Numbered from the stretch's first letter, positions 23,059 through 35,135 are shown. The stretch: DNA of 64,000 bases from Fagopyrum homotropicum (GCA_033239125.1 BSWB01000001.1:116492916-116556915); one strand, 5' to 3'. Notes: a model not told the origin generated them from the letters alone. Program-made: numbers and translations.

Positions 23059-24716
23059 TGTTCCCTCGAAAGTGTGCGTCACTAGTTTTAAATTTATAAA
23101 ATTAAAATCAAGCAAAGAGAACCCGTAGTGTACGAATTGGCGTAGTAAAGCAAGAATTCCAGAGTATCGAACTCAGGGATTTGGGGGGAACAAATTCAGT
23201 TTATAAAATTGTCAGGCAAATAAAAAGCTTTTATAAAGATAATTGGGAAAACAACGATTCTAAAGATCCAGGCATCCAATTGTAGCAATTGATTCAAGAT
23301 GTTATATAGGTATAAGGACAGAGTCGGGATTGCAAAGGTATATCTAAGATAGGGAATTGTACGGTGAAGTTCTAAACCCATATGTCTCACCCAAAGGCTC
23401 TCTCTATAAAGGTTGTTGAGGCTGCAATATAGAAATGATCTTAGGACAAGATTAAACTCTCAAATACCCATGCCCAAACCCAAGGAAATTAAAGATAAGC
23501 TAAAAAGGTTAAGGTTGTGATACTCGAAACCAAAATAGATGATGTTAACCTCACTACTGCCTAGAAAAGGCAAGCCAAGGCTAGGTTAAAGCATATATCT
23601 AACTTTGGATTAAAGCAAAAGCAAAGTTCGTACAACAGAGGAAAACCACGGTCAGATCTTGAAGAACCACGGACGTGGAACTCAAGAACAGACCGTGATT
23701 TAGGCTGTTGACGAGGTTTCTCACACTCTCACGGTCCAATCTGTTTACAATAGATCTATCATCATCTAAGCCACAACTATCAACCCTTCACCTTAGAATT
23801 GCTAAAGGATTTTAGTCAATAATCATCATTATGATATCAATAATCAAATTAAGAAGAAAGAAAGATGAAAACCCTCAAAAACTCAATAATAATTCAAAGT
23901 CAATCTCGAAATCCGAACACAAAGTAATATGTTTATGAATTCAGAAAAGTAGGAATAGAAACCCTCACAATGATCTAGAGAAACCACAAAGAACGGGATG
24001 TCAATCCGTTCTCCAATGAAAATCCTAGAATATCCAAAAGTACACAATCTCCGAATCACGTCCTCTCGAATCTCCAATCCTCAAGGTCGAATAAAACCCT
24101 CAGGCCGTCTCAAAACTCTAAGTGAAACTGTAAGCGAAAGGTCTGAGCGGGGATCCCGAAAACTCCTTTCTCAAGCCTTTTTATAGGGCGAAATAGGGTT
24201 ACGAGAAAGCCCAATGACGTGGCTGACGTGGCTAATATGACACGTCACAGGATCACCAAAATCACGGTCATGACCAAGTTTCCACGGCCGTGGTTTAGGT
24301 CGTGTAACTTTCTGTTGTGCTCCAAACTCACTTCCACGATCATGTTGCCAAATCCACGGCCGTAATTTAGAGCGTGGACTTCAAATTCCTTTTCCATGAC
24401 CGTAATTCAGGGTGTGGTTCTCCAAACTCCTTGTTTTAGCCTTTGTTTCGTGACATCCTTCATCTATGTTACCTCCTTAGCCTCTCCAATGCATCTCCTT
24501 GCCATCAAGCATGATCAAACACTCCTTTCCTTCCACATTTTTCTCCAATACAAGTCTTTATTCACCTAAAAACAAAACAAAGCTAGTGTAGATCTCTATA
24601 TCGACAAAGTGGGTGAACTAGCTCACAATTGCTTCAAACTCATATCTATGTACACATAAAAGAGGGAAAAACAACTAAAACAAGTGCCTAAAATATAGTC
24701 ATATTTCATGCTAACA
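23059..24716 (-). mobile_element. Solo Athila-type LTR inside the chromovirus LTR
   Basis: Starts TGTTCCCTCG and ends CATGCTAACA on the plus strand (TG...CA) and is flanked by AGGGA at 23054-23058 and 24717-24721. It is a distant relative of the element O LTR: the gtgtagatctctatatcgacaaa block near 24588 and a common start layout are shared. It carries the CCACGGCCGTGG word at 24282-24293 and a perfect palindrome GGTCATGACC at 24266-24275. There is no internal region, so it is a solo LTR. The plus-strand frame 23998-24186 and its minus shadow have no protein family. Confidence 0.8.
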
Positions 24717-24842
24717 AGGGATATGAAGAAGCTGGAATGAGGTAAGGAAACCCCTCATCTGAAGGAATGGGAGGCTTATAAGGGAAGCCAGCCGCAAAGC
24801 ACGAGTCAAAAGGTCAATGAAAGCGGCTGCACCCATACAGAG

Positions 24843-24915
24843 CCGCAGGGGCGGCTTACCCAAGGCGCAGGGGCGCCTAGCCACAGGGGCGGCCGTCCAG
24901 GTCTGCTGGGGTGGC
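24843..24915. repeat. GC-rich hairpin-unit cluster in chromovirus LTR
   Basis: GCAGGGGCGG at 24845-24854 within the palindrome AGCCGC-AGGG-GCGGCT, followed by variants at 24867, 24883 and 24905. The matching stretch in the second LTR copy is 31870-31944, where some units have mutated. Confidence 0.85.
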
Positions 24916-25420
24916 TGATAGGGTCAAGGCAAAGCTATACTAAGGCTCAGCAAGGCTCCAAAGACTAAGGCTCTTACATCACACCCTCCTAAAAACAAGT
25001 TACGTCCCGAAACATGCAAGATCCCAAAACCTCTTGGACCCATAAGCCGAGGTATAACTCTAAACACTATCATCAACTCTCCACAAGGCCTAGAGGAAGA
25101 TCATCTCTAGCCAAACACTAACCACATCACACTGGCATGGAGGAAATCCGTCTCCAACCAAAACGTACACATAACACTACTATGTGGAAGAAAACCATCT
25201 CCACTCACACTATGTCCATCAGAGGTAGCGTGGAGTAAAGAACCGTCTCCAGCTAATCCTAACACACACACCATAGTATGGAGGAAAGAACCATCTCCAG
25301 CTATACCTATCTCGTACTAGCAAACAAGATCTAACAGATCATATGCACATATCACCACTAGCACGAAAACATAGCATATCACATAAGCACATAGCATAAC
25401 ATGCACTCACCAAGAAGGCA

Positions 25421-25640
25421 CTAAGATCTACTCGTGGATCCTACTGGTGCATCTATCTCAGCGTAGAACTCTAGATAGTTCCTCTGGATACTATCCTCTG
25501 TCTCTTAGGTAGCCTCATCAGGCCCTCAACTAGACCACTGTATCCTCAGCATAGGAATATCCTTCGAATGCAGGCGTCTCACACCTCGCTCTAGGACTGT
25601 AATAGGGTGCTCTGCAAAGGTGTGGTCTGGCTCAACCATA
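25421..25640 (-). pseudogene. C-terminal chromodomain of chromovirus integrase
   Basis: Sense translation of 25640-25421 reads FAEHPITVLERGVRRL, then IPMLRIQWSS, then ETEDSIQRNYLEFY. This is the pattern of the C-terminal chromodomain in Tekay/Del-type elements (PV.ILDR.VR.LR.K.IP.VKVQW...ATWE.E). Two in-frame stops interrupt it; the pol stop is at about 25421. The family uses this domain to read histone marks at integration. Confidence 0.8.
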
Positions 25641-26960
25641 AAAATTATAACTCACGATGTGCCTCAAATCGGTATGTACTCCCTCAGGTCAGACACATGA
25701 AACACAGGATGAACACCCTCTAACCTCGGAGGCCATGCTAATTTGTAGGCTGCTCTCCCAACTTTATCCAGTATCTCAAAAGGACCGATATATCGGGGAC
25801 TCAGCTTCCCCTTAAAAGCCAAAACGTCTAATGCCTCGTGTCGGAGATAATCTCAACCAAACATGAGCTCCTACCCTGAACTCTAGAGGTCGACGCCTCC
25901 GATCTGCATACGACTTCTGGTGACTTTGTATAGCCAGTATCCTCTCTCTGATCAGCGCTACTCGAGCTATATCATCTTGAATCTGCTCTGGCACTATCCC
26001 ACTAATACTGCTAGGCTCATCCCAACATAAAGGTGTACGGCACCTACGTCCATATAGTGCCTCATAAGGAGTCATCCCTATAGATGCATGCCATCTGTTG
26101 TTGTATGAGAACTTAACGAGTGGGAGATAATCAGACCATCCCTGGCCCCAATCCAACCCACAGGCTCGCAACATATCTTCTAAGGTCTAGATGGTCCTCT
26201 CTGACTGACCATCTATTTGGGGGTGAAACGCAGTCGTGAAGTGTAGACTCGTCCCCAAAGCAGTCTGAATCTGCTGCCAGAATCTCGATGTAAATCGTCC
26301 ATCTCGATCAGAGACGATCGTCCGTGGTACCCCATGAAGTCTCACTATTTGTCTAGTGTACTTCTCAGCTAATGTGCTCATTGGCCACGTCTCTCTGATT
26401 GGAATGAAAGGTGCCGTGTTCGTTAGTCTGTCAACGATCACCCAGATGGCATCAAAGCTCCTACTGGTCCTCAAACCGGTCACAAAATCCATGGAGACGT
26501 CCTCCCACTTCCACTGCGGCATTGGCAGTGGATGGAGCTAACCTCAAGGTTTGCAATGCTTTATCTTGACCTGCTGACAGGTCGCACATTGGGCCACAAA
26601 TTTGGCTACGTCGGGCTTCAGCCCTCCCCACCAATATGAGCGTCTCACATCATGATACATCTTACTCGTACCTGGGTGTACCAAGTAAGGTGTACAGTGA
26701 GCCTCCTGTAATATCCGCTGTCTCAGCTCTGCGTCTGCAGAGACACAGATACGGTCATGTCACCTCATAACTCCATATGCTCCAATTGATAACTGTGGTG
26801 CCTCCCAATGAGACATCCTCTCTCTAATCCTCGTCGAGGTCGGGCAGGTCCCTTGCTTTTGTTGAATCTCATCCAACAGACCAGGTAGAACCTCTAAAGC
26901 AAACAACTGGGCATCCTTATCAAGAAACTGGATGTCCATTTCTAGTCAGGCTAGATCTCT
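25641..26960 (-). pseudogene. Chromovirus integrase
   Basis: Frames 26522-26187 and 26174-25812 carry the integrase core: WEDVSMDFVTGL (first catalytic Asp), TIVSDRDGRF (second Asp) and HPQIDGQSERT (the Glu). The later SYNNRWHASIGMTPYEALYGRRCRTP block is typical of plant Ty3 integrases. The zinc-finger region lies upstream near 26560-26800. A stop at about 26186 and frameshifts near 25812 and 26530 break it. Confidence 0.88.
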
Positions 26961-26972
26961 CTGAAGCTTAGG

Positions 26973-28208
26973 CTATACAGTCACTCTGACAATCGCTTTC
27001 TCTCGAGGCGTCTTCCTGCTCAAGGCGTTAGCTACCATATTCGCCTTGCTAGGATGATACAAAATCTCAAGGTTAAAGTCCGTGATCAACTCAAGCCACC
27101 GACGCTGGCGGTTATTCAATTCCCGCTGCGTGAAAATGTACTTCAGACTCTTATGGTTTGTGAAGAACTGACATGTAGCACCATACAGGTAATGTCTCCA
27201 GATCTTCAAAGCATGAACTACCGCTGCCAACTCCAAATCATGAGTCGGGTAGTTCTCCTCATACGTCTTCAGCTGTCGAGATGCATATGCAATCACTTTG
27301 CCTCTCTACATCAACACACATCCCAAGCCTAGCTTGGATGCATCACTGTAGACCACAAAATCATTAGAACCCTCTGGTTGTGCCAAGATAAGAGCAGAAG
27401 TCAAACGCCTCTTCAACTCCTGAAAACTCTGAGCGCACTGGTCGGTTCATACGAATCTGGTAGTCTTCCTCTGAAGACTCATTAGTGGATGGGCAATCAG
27501 AGAAAATCCCTCCACAAAACGCTTGTAGTAACCGGCTAGGCCAAGAAAGCTACGCAGTTCCTTGACGTTCGTTGGTGTCGTCCATGCAGCAATAGACTCG
27601 ATCTTCGCCGGATCTACCATAATCCCGTCGGCGGAGACGATATGTCCAAGGAAAGCAACCTCAGACATCCAGAACTCATACTTAGAGAGCTTGGCGTACA
27701 ACTCTCTATCTCTCAAAATTTGCAAAACTGTCCTCAGATGACCGGCATGCTCCTCTCTGCTACGAGAGTATACCAAAATTTCATCAATAAAGACTACCAC
27801 TAACTATTCTAGGAAGTCAAAGAAGATGTTGTTCATCAACTCCATGAAAACTGCTAGGGCATTCGTCAGCCCAAATGGCATCACTACAAACTCGTAGTGT
27901 CCATAACGGGTACGAAATGCCGTCCTATGCACGTCCTACTCTCTCACCCTCAACTGGTGATATCCTGAACGTAAGTCGATCCGGGAGAAGACTGTCGCTC
28001 CCTGAAGCTGATCAAGTAGATCATCAATACGAGGTAGTGGATACCTGTTCTTGATTGTCACCTTGTTCAGCTCTTTGTAATCTATACACAGTCTCAACGA
28101 TCCGTCCTTCTTCCACATGAAGAGGACATGTGCATCCCATGGTGAAACGCTAGGGCGTATCAAGCCCTTCTCAACCAACTCCTCGAGTTGCTTCTTCAGC
28201 TCCAACAT
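26973..28208 (-). pseudogene. Chromovirus reverse transcriptase and RNase H
   Basis: 28208-27936 carries the RT N-terminal part (KDGSLRLCIDYKELNKVT, FSRIDLRSGYHQLR). 27800-27447 carries the active-site region, but the usual FIDD motif reads FIDE. 27296-26973 is RNase H (YASRQLKTYEENYPTHDLEL), where the usual TDHKSL reads TNHKSL. Catalytic changes plus frameshifts near 27820-27930 and 27300-27440 indicate an inactive enzyme. Confidence 0.9.
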
Positions 28209-28379
28209 CTAGACGGGTGTCATACGATATGGGGCCTTCGAGATGGGTCTCGTACCAGGCTCCAAGTCAATGCCAAAATCTACGCTCCTCTGAGGTGGCA
28301 AGCTAGATGGCTCTGCAAATATGTCTGTAAACTCGCAAACCACTGGTATGTCCTCCAAAGCTGGACTCTCTCTATCCTT

Positions 28380-28880
28380 CATGGCGTAGCACCAGAAGGC
28401 ATCACATCCCTATGCAACCAATCTAGCTGCTCGTACGGAACTGATGACATATCTTGTCTTCCCAAGGTCCCAACCCCGGAAGACCTCTATCGGACCTATG
28501 TCGGTAGAGATTGTAACAGTTCTCTTACCAACATCTAACACCGCACGGTGTCTACGCATCCAATCTATACCTAATATGACTTCTTCATGCATCAAAGGCA
28601 TCACTAAGAAGTCAACAAGTAATACACGAGTCCCTAAGCATAGGGGATAACTACGTATCTCCTGGGTACCTTTGACCCTACTACCATCAGGTAACCCTAT
28701 AGTAAAGGGTGCCCCCTCTATGGTAGACAAACTCAAACGCTCAACACAAGTAGTATAAATAAATGAATGCGTAGCACCTGTATCAAACAAAACTCTAACA
28801 GGTAAACCATATAACAGAATGGTACCTTTAGCAGCTGGTGCTGGAGGCTCCTCAACACTCCTCAGCTCAAAAACTCTACC
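28380..28880 (-). pseudogene. Chromovirus aspartic protease
   Basis: 28790-28410 begins with the catalytic triad DTGATHSFI and continues with LPDGS, LLVDFLVMPL and ILGIDWMRRH, the retropepsin pattern of plant chromoviruses. The frame is joined to gag upstream only through stops. Confidence 0.88.
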
Positions 28881-28959
28881 TCGAGCTCCTCGGGCATCAC
28901 TGGTACCAGCCTCTCAACCTCTACCTCTACTCGTTCCTCGAGTTGACCCTTGAGTAGCA

Positions 28960-30240
28960 GGTGTATCTAGGACTCTCTGTTGTCCCTGTGTTTGATGCTG
29001 AGGCGGTCTCTACCCACCTCCTGCTGCACCTGCAGGGGAAGAACCCTGCTGTGATGACGCCTTGCCCTGATAGCAAAGCGTAGCTCTGTGTCCTGGCTTC
29101 ACACACAAGAAGCAAGCCAGTGGTGCTCTAGGGCAATCAGCCCTAATATGCCCATAGGCCCCGCAGCTGTAGCACTGCCGGCCTCTATCAGTAGTCTGTT
29201 CAGACACTGGAACACTCGAGCGGCCCTGAGTCTCACCTCCCCCATATCCAGATGCTCCTGCACCAATCGGTGTTGTGCGTTGTCTCTTCTTAGACCGTCC
29301 TGTCTGAGAAGTCCTCCTCTGGCTAGCTCTCTCTCTCTCTCATAGACAAAGGCCCGATCCTGGTAGTCAACCAATGAGTCACAGTGAAATCCCGCCATGT
29401 ATGAGCGTGTGTTCTCCCTCAAACGATGGGCGAATATGTATACATGCTGGTCCTCAGATGGTGCAGCTGGACCCAGCAATGCTAACTCGGTCTAGAAGCG
29501 GTGAATAGCATCTATAATGGGTACATCCTCAAAATCCGCCTCCACGAAGTCCTGCAGCTTCTCCCTCCTCAGTGAGGCAGGGTAGAACTGCTCCCTCAGC
29601 ATAGTCCTCATCTACTCATAGCTCGTAACTCGTGGTCTAACTGTCCTCCACCACTGGTGTGCCAGGTCACGGAATAGAGACTGTACTAGCTCTACCCGTC
29701 TGTCCTAAGGGCATCGAATAGACTCTAAAGCTGAGTCTAATGCCCAATCCACACCTCAGTCTCTAAGACAATCTCCTTTGAGAAGTGTGGAACTCCTTGG
29801 TGATAAAATGCCTTCAACCTGGTATCTGGTCGAGGCCCTCTGGTCTCCTCTACAGCTCGAGCAACCTCAACAGCACGTGCTGGCATAGTTGGAACCTCAG
29901 TAGCTCCATGGGATCTCTCAGATGATCCCTCATTCCCTGGTAGATTTGGGGCTCGTCTGCCCGCTCTAATGGCCTCCTCAAAATGCTTGAGGTACTCTTT
30001 GAACTCTGGTCCACCCATGGAGACAGGATCTGATCCATCAGACTGAGCTGGATGGGTCTGGTGTCTTCTGGACCCACCACTCCTCGTAGCTGGAACTACA
30101 CTCTTAGCAACCTCCTCAGGAGCCTCCTCCACCACTGGTGGATCTGCAGCGGGAGCTGGTCCCTGTCCTATCCCTCATGGAGGAAGAGGTGGGCTACCTC
30201 TACCTCTACCTGTAGTAGTAGTAGCTCTAGTCCGAGCCAT
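28960..30240 (-). pseudogene. Chromovirus gag
   Basis: The probable start is ATG at 30240 (MARTRATTT...), followed by an acidic/Pro-rich stretch and a FKEYLKHFEEAIRAG segment. 29479-29099 holds the capsid-like end. Two adjacent zinc knuckles occur near 29180-29080: CYSCGAYGHIRADC and CFLCVKPGHRATLC (CX2CX4HX4C). Several in-frame stops and frameshifts are present. Confidence 0.85.
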
Positions 30241-30344
30241 CTATGGGGTATACACACCTAACGTATAAGGATCTATATAGGCCATATGTATAGATATAAA
30301 TATAATACTTAATAGTACATGCACACACATCAACACATAAGAGA

Positions 30345-30376
30345 TATCTATATATCTATATATATATATATATATA

Positions 30377-30421
<45 letters not shown>
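30345..30421. repeat. (TA)n microsatellite
   Basis: Almost pure TA repeat in the 5' leader between the PBS and gag. Open frames across it are artefacts of the repeat. Confidence 0.95.
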
Positions 30422-30423
<2 letters not shown>

Positions 30424-30589
30424 TATCGAGATCCTCAGATGGGTGACGGCTTCTGTACATACTATCCCAAAACATATGTACTCGCATTAAAACCAAAACC
30501 TTTTGAAAAGTAAGACCCCATGTGGGTTCTGTTTGTTTATCCACTCTACCTTTATTGCAGATAGCAAGTGCTATTGTTTTCAACCTAAG

Positions 30590-30601
30590 GCTCTGATACC
30601 A
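30590..30601 (-). promoter_or_regulatory. Chromovirus primer-binding site (initiator tRNA-Met)
   Basis: Plus-strand gctctgatacca is the reverse complement of TGGTATCAGAGC. It is 4 bases from the LTR end at 30606. Confidence 0.9.
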
Positions 30602-30605
30602 ACTC

Positions 30606-32016
30606 TATAACACCCCAAATCCACAGGACTTGGGCTAGGATCTCACAACGGATCCTGACCCTAGCCTAACAACTAGTTCACTGGATCTTACAACAAGGCA
30701 CGGGTAGATTAAAACCAAATAAATAAAAGTTGTATATGATACATCAAGAGAGTTTACAACCACAAAACCGAGTACAAAACATCAAACGTAAACACACACA
30801 ACCATCAACCCTTCACCTTAGAATTGCTAAAGGGTTTTAGCCAATAATCATCATTATGATATCAATAATCAAATTTAGAAGAAAGAAAGATGAAAACCCT
30901 CGAATACTCAATAATAACTCAAAGTCAATCTCGAAATCCGAATAGAAAGTAATATGTTTATGAATTCAGAAAAGTAGGAATAGAAACCCTCACAACGATC
31001 TAGAGAAACCACAAAGAACGGGATGTCAATCCGTTCTCCAATGAAAACCCTAGAATATCCAAAAGTACACAATCTCCGAATCGCGTCCTCTCGAATCTCC
31101 AATCCTCAAGGTCGAATGAAACCCTCAGGCCGTCTCAAATCTCTAAGCGAAACTGTAAGCGGGGGGGGGTCTGAGCGGGGATCCCGAAAACTCCTTTCTC
31201 AAGCCTTTTTATAAGGCGAAATAGGGTTACGAGAAAGCCCTATGACGTGGCTGACGTGGCTAATATGACACGTCACAGGATCACCAAAATCACGGTCATG
31301 ACCAAGTTTCCACGGCGGTGGTTTAAGCCGTGTAACTTTCTGTTGTGCTCCAAACTCACTTCCACGGTCATGTTGCCAAATCCACGACCGTAATTTAGAG
31401 CGTGGACTTCAAATTCATTTTCCACGACCGTAATTCAGGGCGTGGTTCTCCAAACTCCTTGTTTTAGCCTTTGTTTCATGACATCCTTCATCCATGCTCC
31501 TTTCTTAGCCTCTCCAATGCATCTCCTTGCCATCAAGCATGATCAAACACTCCTTTCCTTCCACATTTTGCTCCGATCCAAGTCTTTATTCACCTAAAAA
31601 CAAAACAAAGCTAGTGTAGATCTCTATATCGACAAAGTGGGTGAACTAGCTCACAATTGCTTCAAACTCATATCTATGTACACTTAAAAGAGGGAAAAAC
31701 AACTAAAACAAGTGCCTAAAATATAGTCATATTTCATGCTAACAAGGGATATGAAGAAGCTAGAATGAGGTAAGGAAACCCCTCATCTGAAGGAATGAGA
31801 GGCTTATAAGGGAAGCAGCCGCAAAGCACGAGTCAAAAGGTCAACGAAAGCGGCTGCACCCACACAGAGCCGCAGGTGTGGCTTACCCAAGATGCAGGGG
31901 CGCCTAGCCACAGGGGCGGCCGTCCAAGTCCGCTGGGGCGGCTGACAGGGTCAAGGCAAAGCTCAGCTAAGGCTCAACAAGGCTCCTAAGCTCCAAAGAC
32001 TAAGGCTCTTACATCA
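30606..32016 (-). repeat. 5' LTR of chromovirus, deleted and carrying a truncated solo LTR
   Basis: The first ~195 bp match 21452-21650, then a junction at about 30791-30803 leads directly into the right 940 bp of the solo LTR (30803-31744 matches 23777-24716), then native LTR again to 32016. The deletion must postdate the solo-LTR insertion. The GC-rich unit cluster is at 31870-31944. Confidence 0.82.
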
Positions 32017-32030
32017 CACCCTCCTAAAAA

Positions 32031-32051
32031 CAAGTTTCGTCCCGAAACTTG
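32031..32051 (-). other. PPT-adjacent hairpin of the chromovirus
   Basis: Perfect 9-bp arms CAAGTTTCG and CGAAACTTG around TCC (GGA in sense), 14 bases inside the LTR/PPT boundary. The copy at 25001-25021 has two arm mismatches from decay. Equivalent hairpins exist in elements T, O and N. Confidence 0.8.
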
Positions 32052-32375
32052 CAAGATCCCAAAACCTCTCGGGACCCATAAGCCGAGGTATAACTCTTAA
32101 CACTATCATCAACCAAAACGTACACATAACACTACTATGTGGAGGAAAACCATCTCCACTCACACTATGTCCATCAGAGGTAACGTGGAGGAAAGAACCG
32201 TCTCTAGCTAATCCTAACACACACTCCATAGCATGGAGGAAGGAACCATCTCCAGCAATACCTATCTCGTACTAGCAAACAAGATCTAACAGATCATATG
32301 CACATATCACCACTAGCACGAAAACATAGCATATCACATAAGCACATAGCATAACATGCACTCACCAAGAAGGCA

Positions 32376-33042
32376 CTAAGATCTACTCGTGGATCCTACT
32401 GGTGCATCTATCTCAGTGTAGAACTCTAGATAGTTCCTCTAGATACTATCCTCTGTCTCTTAGGTAGCCTCAATAGGTCCTCGTCTAGACCACTGTATCC
32501 TCAACATAGGAATATCCTTCAAACGCAAGCGTCTCACACCTCGCTCTAGGACTACAATAGGGTGCTCTGCAAAGGTGTGGTCCGGCTCAACCATCAGATC
32601 ATCATAACTCACGATGTGCCTCGGATCGGTATATACTCCCTCAACAGAGACACATGAAACACAAGATGAACACCCTCTAACATCGGAGGCAATGCTAATT
32701 TGTAGGCTGCTCTCCCAACTCTATCCAGTATCTCGAAAGGACCGACATATTGGGGACTGAGCTTCCCCTTTATGCCAAAACGTCTGACCCCTCGCGTTAG
32801 AGATACTCTCAACCAAACATGAGCTCCTACCCTGAACTCTAGAGGTCGACGCCTTCTATCTGCATACGACTTCTGGCGACTCTGTGTAGCCAGCATCCTC
32901 TCTCTGATCAGCGCTACTCGAGCTATATCATCCTGAATCTGCTCTGGCGCTATCCCACTGATACTGCTAGGCTCATCCCAGCATAAAGGTGTACGGCACC
33001 TACGTCCATACAGTGCCTCATAAGGAGCCATCCCTATAGATG
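32376..33042 (-). pseudogene. Second chromovirus copy: integrase C-terminus and chromodomain
   Basis: 33031-32609 encodes the LYGRRCRTPLCWDEPSS block and the integrase tail (GRAAYKLALPP), collinear with 26070-25640 of the first copy. The chromodomain stretch follows to a stop at about 32376. The copy is cut at 33042 by the LTR of element T. In the uninterrupted copy the sequence continues agatgcatgcc (near 26090). Confidence 0.85.
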
Positions 33043-34558
33043 TGACCGAAGGTATTTCTATGGTCGTCTATACTCAATCAAAAGTAAATCCCGACTTAGC
33101 ACTAAGAACAAGTATAGTGATTAAGTAAGGGTCGAACCCAAGAGAGTTAAGGTGTTTTAGATGCAATTATCAATTATAATGACAAGTGACACAAGGGGGG
33201 GTTTGGTTGAATTGATGCACAAAAACTTACGAAAACGATTAATGCGACAATTAAGACAATAATGGATGCATCTACACTAGGTTGATTCTAAGCATGCAAT
33301 TGCTATGTTGGTGAGTTCCTTTTACAAGTTTTCAAGTAATCTCCCGTCTCGATCATATATATGTGTTGAGCCAACCGGCATCAACACAACTTAACAGGTT
33401 AAAGTTCCGTAAACCTACAAGAACAAATAACAAATTAGCTTTCAAATAAAGACAAAGGGATATAAAGAGAAGATTAAAACCGTTAAACTTATCTTTATAT
33501 TTGTGTTCCTTTTCATGAAGTAATCACAACCCGTTATTACTTAAAGTTGCTACTAGATTAAAGACCCGAACCCGGAACCTATTAATCCTAGTTGTTTACA
33601 TGCACTTTAGAACCTAAGGTGATCAATCTCAAGCAATAGTACACATGGAATTTAGACAATGGAGATCAAGGAAACACAAAGCATTACTGAATGAAAACTT
33701 AGATTAAAAAGAACTTACAACCAAGGAAACAATGCAGCTTTAAACCAACCCAATGTAGCAAGGGAGTTAGCAACTCATTACAATGGAAAGCTCAAGTCTA
33801 AAATGGATTTTGTGAGGAAAAGCATCGATCATTCTAGCAATCAGCCATGAACTATTTATACTACAAAAGACACTTAATTAGGAGTAAATAGCCGGCCTAA
33901 AACAACCACCTTAAATGCCATAAAGGTGGTGTAAACAGCCGGAGTAAAGCTTCTGGTGTTAAACCGCAGGGGCGGCCTTCAAGAACCGTAGGGGCGGTTT
34001 AGGCAGAATCGGTTGATCTTCTTCAGGGCTGCTGGGGCGGCTACACAATTCCGTTGGGGTGGATCTTTAATGCACTTCAACGTCTGACCTTTCGCCTTCC
34101 TGACGTTTCTGATGTCAAGCCGCCGGGGCGTCCCTATGTCGACGCAAGGGCGTCGACATAGCCTCTTCGTCTTCCAGCTCCCAGGTTGGGGCGCAGGCAG
34201 GGGCGCAGTGGGAGACGCAGGGGAGCTGATCTTCATTTCTTCAGGGCAGGTCACCACAGGGGCGCCAAGGAATGGCGCAGGGGCGGTGACACACTTCATG
34301 GCCGGCGCTGGTGAAGGCGCAGGGAGCGTTCCAGTGGAGACGTCATCCGCAGGGGCGGCTGCAAGGACCCGCAGGGGCGGTGAGGCAACAGAAGCTTTGC
34401 TTCGTGATCGATCTTCACTCCTATGTGCTTATAACTCCTTCTTTAGCTTCTTTTGATCTTCTTCTTCTGGACCAAGGAGTTAGTAGCATAAATCGACACT
34501 AATGCAATAAAAAGACTCTAAAAACTACCCTAAATGATAGTGATTTCATCACCTATCA
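33043..34558 (-). repeat. 3' LTR of element T (1516 bp)
   Basis: Sense ends TGATAGGTGATG...CCTTCGGTCA. Strongly similar by eye to 60832-61908. The right part (33964-34400) is a dense cluster of GC-rich hairpin units. Confidence 0.85.
33964..34400. repeat. Cluster of GC-AGGG-GC hairpin units in element T LTR
   Basis: Units at 33966, 33988, 34031, 34053, 34122, 34144 and several more to about 34380. The best is at 34135-34160: arms TATGTCGACGC and GCGTCGACATA (11 bp, perfect) around AAGG. The loop core is conserved while the arms differ between units yet remain self-complementary. Confidence 0.9.
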
Positions 34559-34600
34559 AACTCACCCATACTTAGACCTTTTACTCATCCCGAGTAAAAA
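34559..34600 (-). promoter_or_regulatory. Element T polypurine tract and adjacent hairpin
   Basis: In sense a purine-rich GTATGGGTGAG precedes the 3' LTR. Immediately inside is a perfect 8-bp hairpin at 34579-34599 (arms TTTTACTC and GAGTAAAA around ATCCC). Confidence 0.75.
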
Positions 34601-35096
34601 CAAATGACATCAACTAGACTCATAGGCCTCAGGAAGCATGAGTAAGCAGAAAGATAATGGAAAACAAGAGAAAAGCCAAGAAAGAAAGAAGGAAAAGAGA
34701 GGAAATGTGAGAAAAAGAAATACTACCATCCTTATCGCTCCAAGAGTGGCCTACCCGAACGACCTCCTTATGACTCCACTTCCTATGTCGCCAAAACGCC
34801 GGAAGAGAAACCTACACTCGGTGTCGCTCATCTTGCCAAGGCACCCTTTCGGGTTTTCACCTTGCCACTCTTCTTCTTTTCTCACTTTAACTCACATCCC
34901 TCAAGTCCAATTTTGCACCAACCTAAAGTTGGTCGGACTACCTTCTTTTTACCTAAACCGCCCTTTCGGGTTTTCGGTTTATCCAAGGATTTTCATGTCT
35001 TTTTTCACTTCTTTGCCTTTTTTTTATGAAAATGATTTCAACAATGCAAAACAAATGCCAAAAACAACTCAATAAACTGTACAAGCGATGATATGT

Positions 35097-35135
35097 CCCT
35101 CCCCATACTTGAAGTACACTTTGTCCTCAAAGTGG
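35097..35135 (-). other. Second PPT-like tract with hairpin, element T
   Basis: The words ccccatactt and a perfect hairpin (arms CACTTTG and CAAAGTG, loop TCCT, 35117-35134) repeat the terminal PPT layout 540 bp upstream in the sense direction, after the Athila-type ORF. Confidence 0.7.

Larger units (their letters stand above)
21452..24981 (-). repeat. 3' LTR of chromovirus, interrupted by a solo LTR
   Basis: About 1.87 kb of native LTR once the 1658-bp insertion at 23059-24716 and its duplication are removed. It contains a short tandem array of GC-rich hairpin units at 22546-22655 and another cluster at 24843-24915. Confidence 0.85.
21452..32016 (-). mobile_element. Tekay-like chromovirus (Ty3/gypsy) with two LTRs
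   Basis: 3' LTR 21452-24981, internal region 24982-30605, 5' LTR 30606-32016. LTR ends in sense are TGATGTAAGAGCC...GGGGTGTTACA. A Met-type PBS lies at 30590-30601 and a polypurine tract (AGGAGGGTG in sense) abuts the 3' LTR at 24982-24990. Domain order gag, protease, RT, RNase H, integrase, chromodomain identifies a chromovirus. Many frameshifts and stops make it inactive. Further pol sequence of the same family (32017-33042) lies beyond the 5' LTR, so this is part of a tandem array. Confidence 0.88.

Noticed and set aside
30319..30583. Tyr/Ile-repeat proteins on both strands
   Set aside because: Translation of a (TA)n microsatellite.
34112..34456. Gly/Ala-rich 114-aa plus-strand frame, and similar GC-rich frames at 35155-35459 and 36777-37433
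   Set aside because: Antisense to element T and created by GC-rich hairpin units or by the Athila-type ORF in reverse. No start context or family match.
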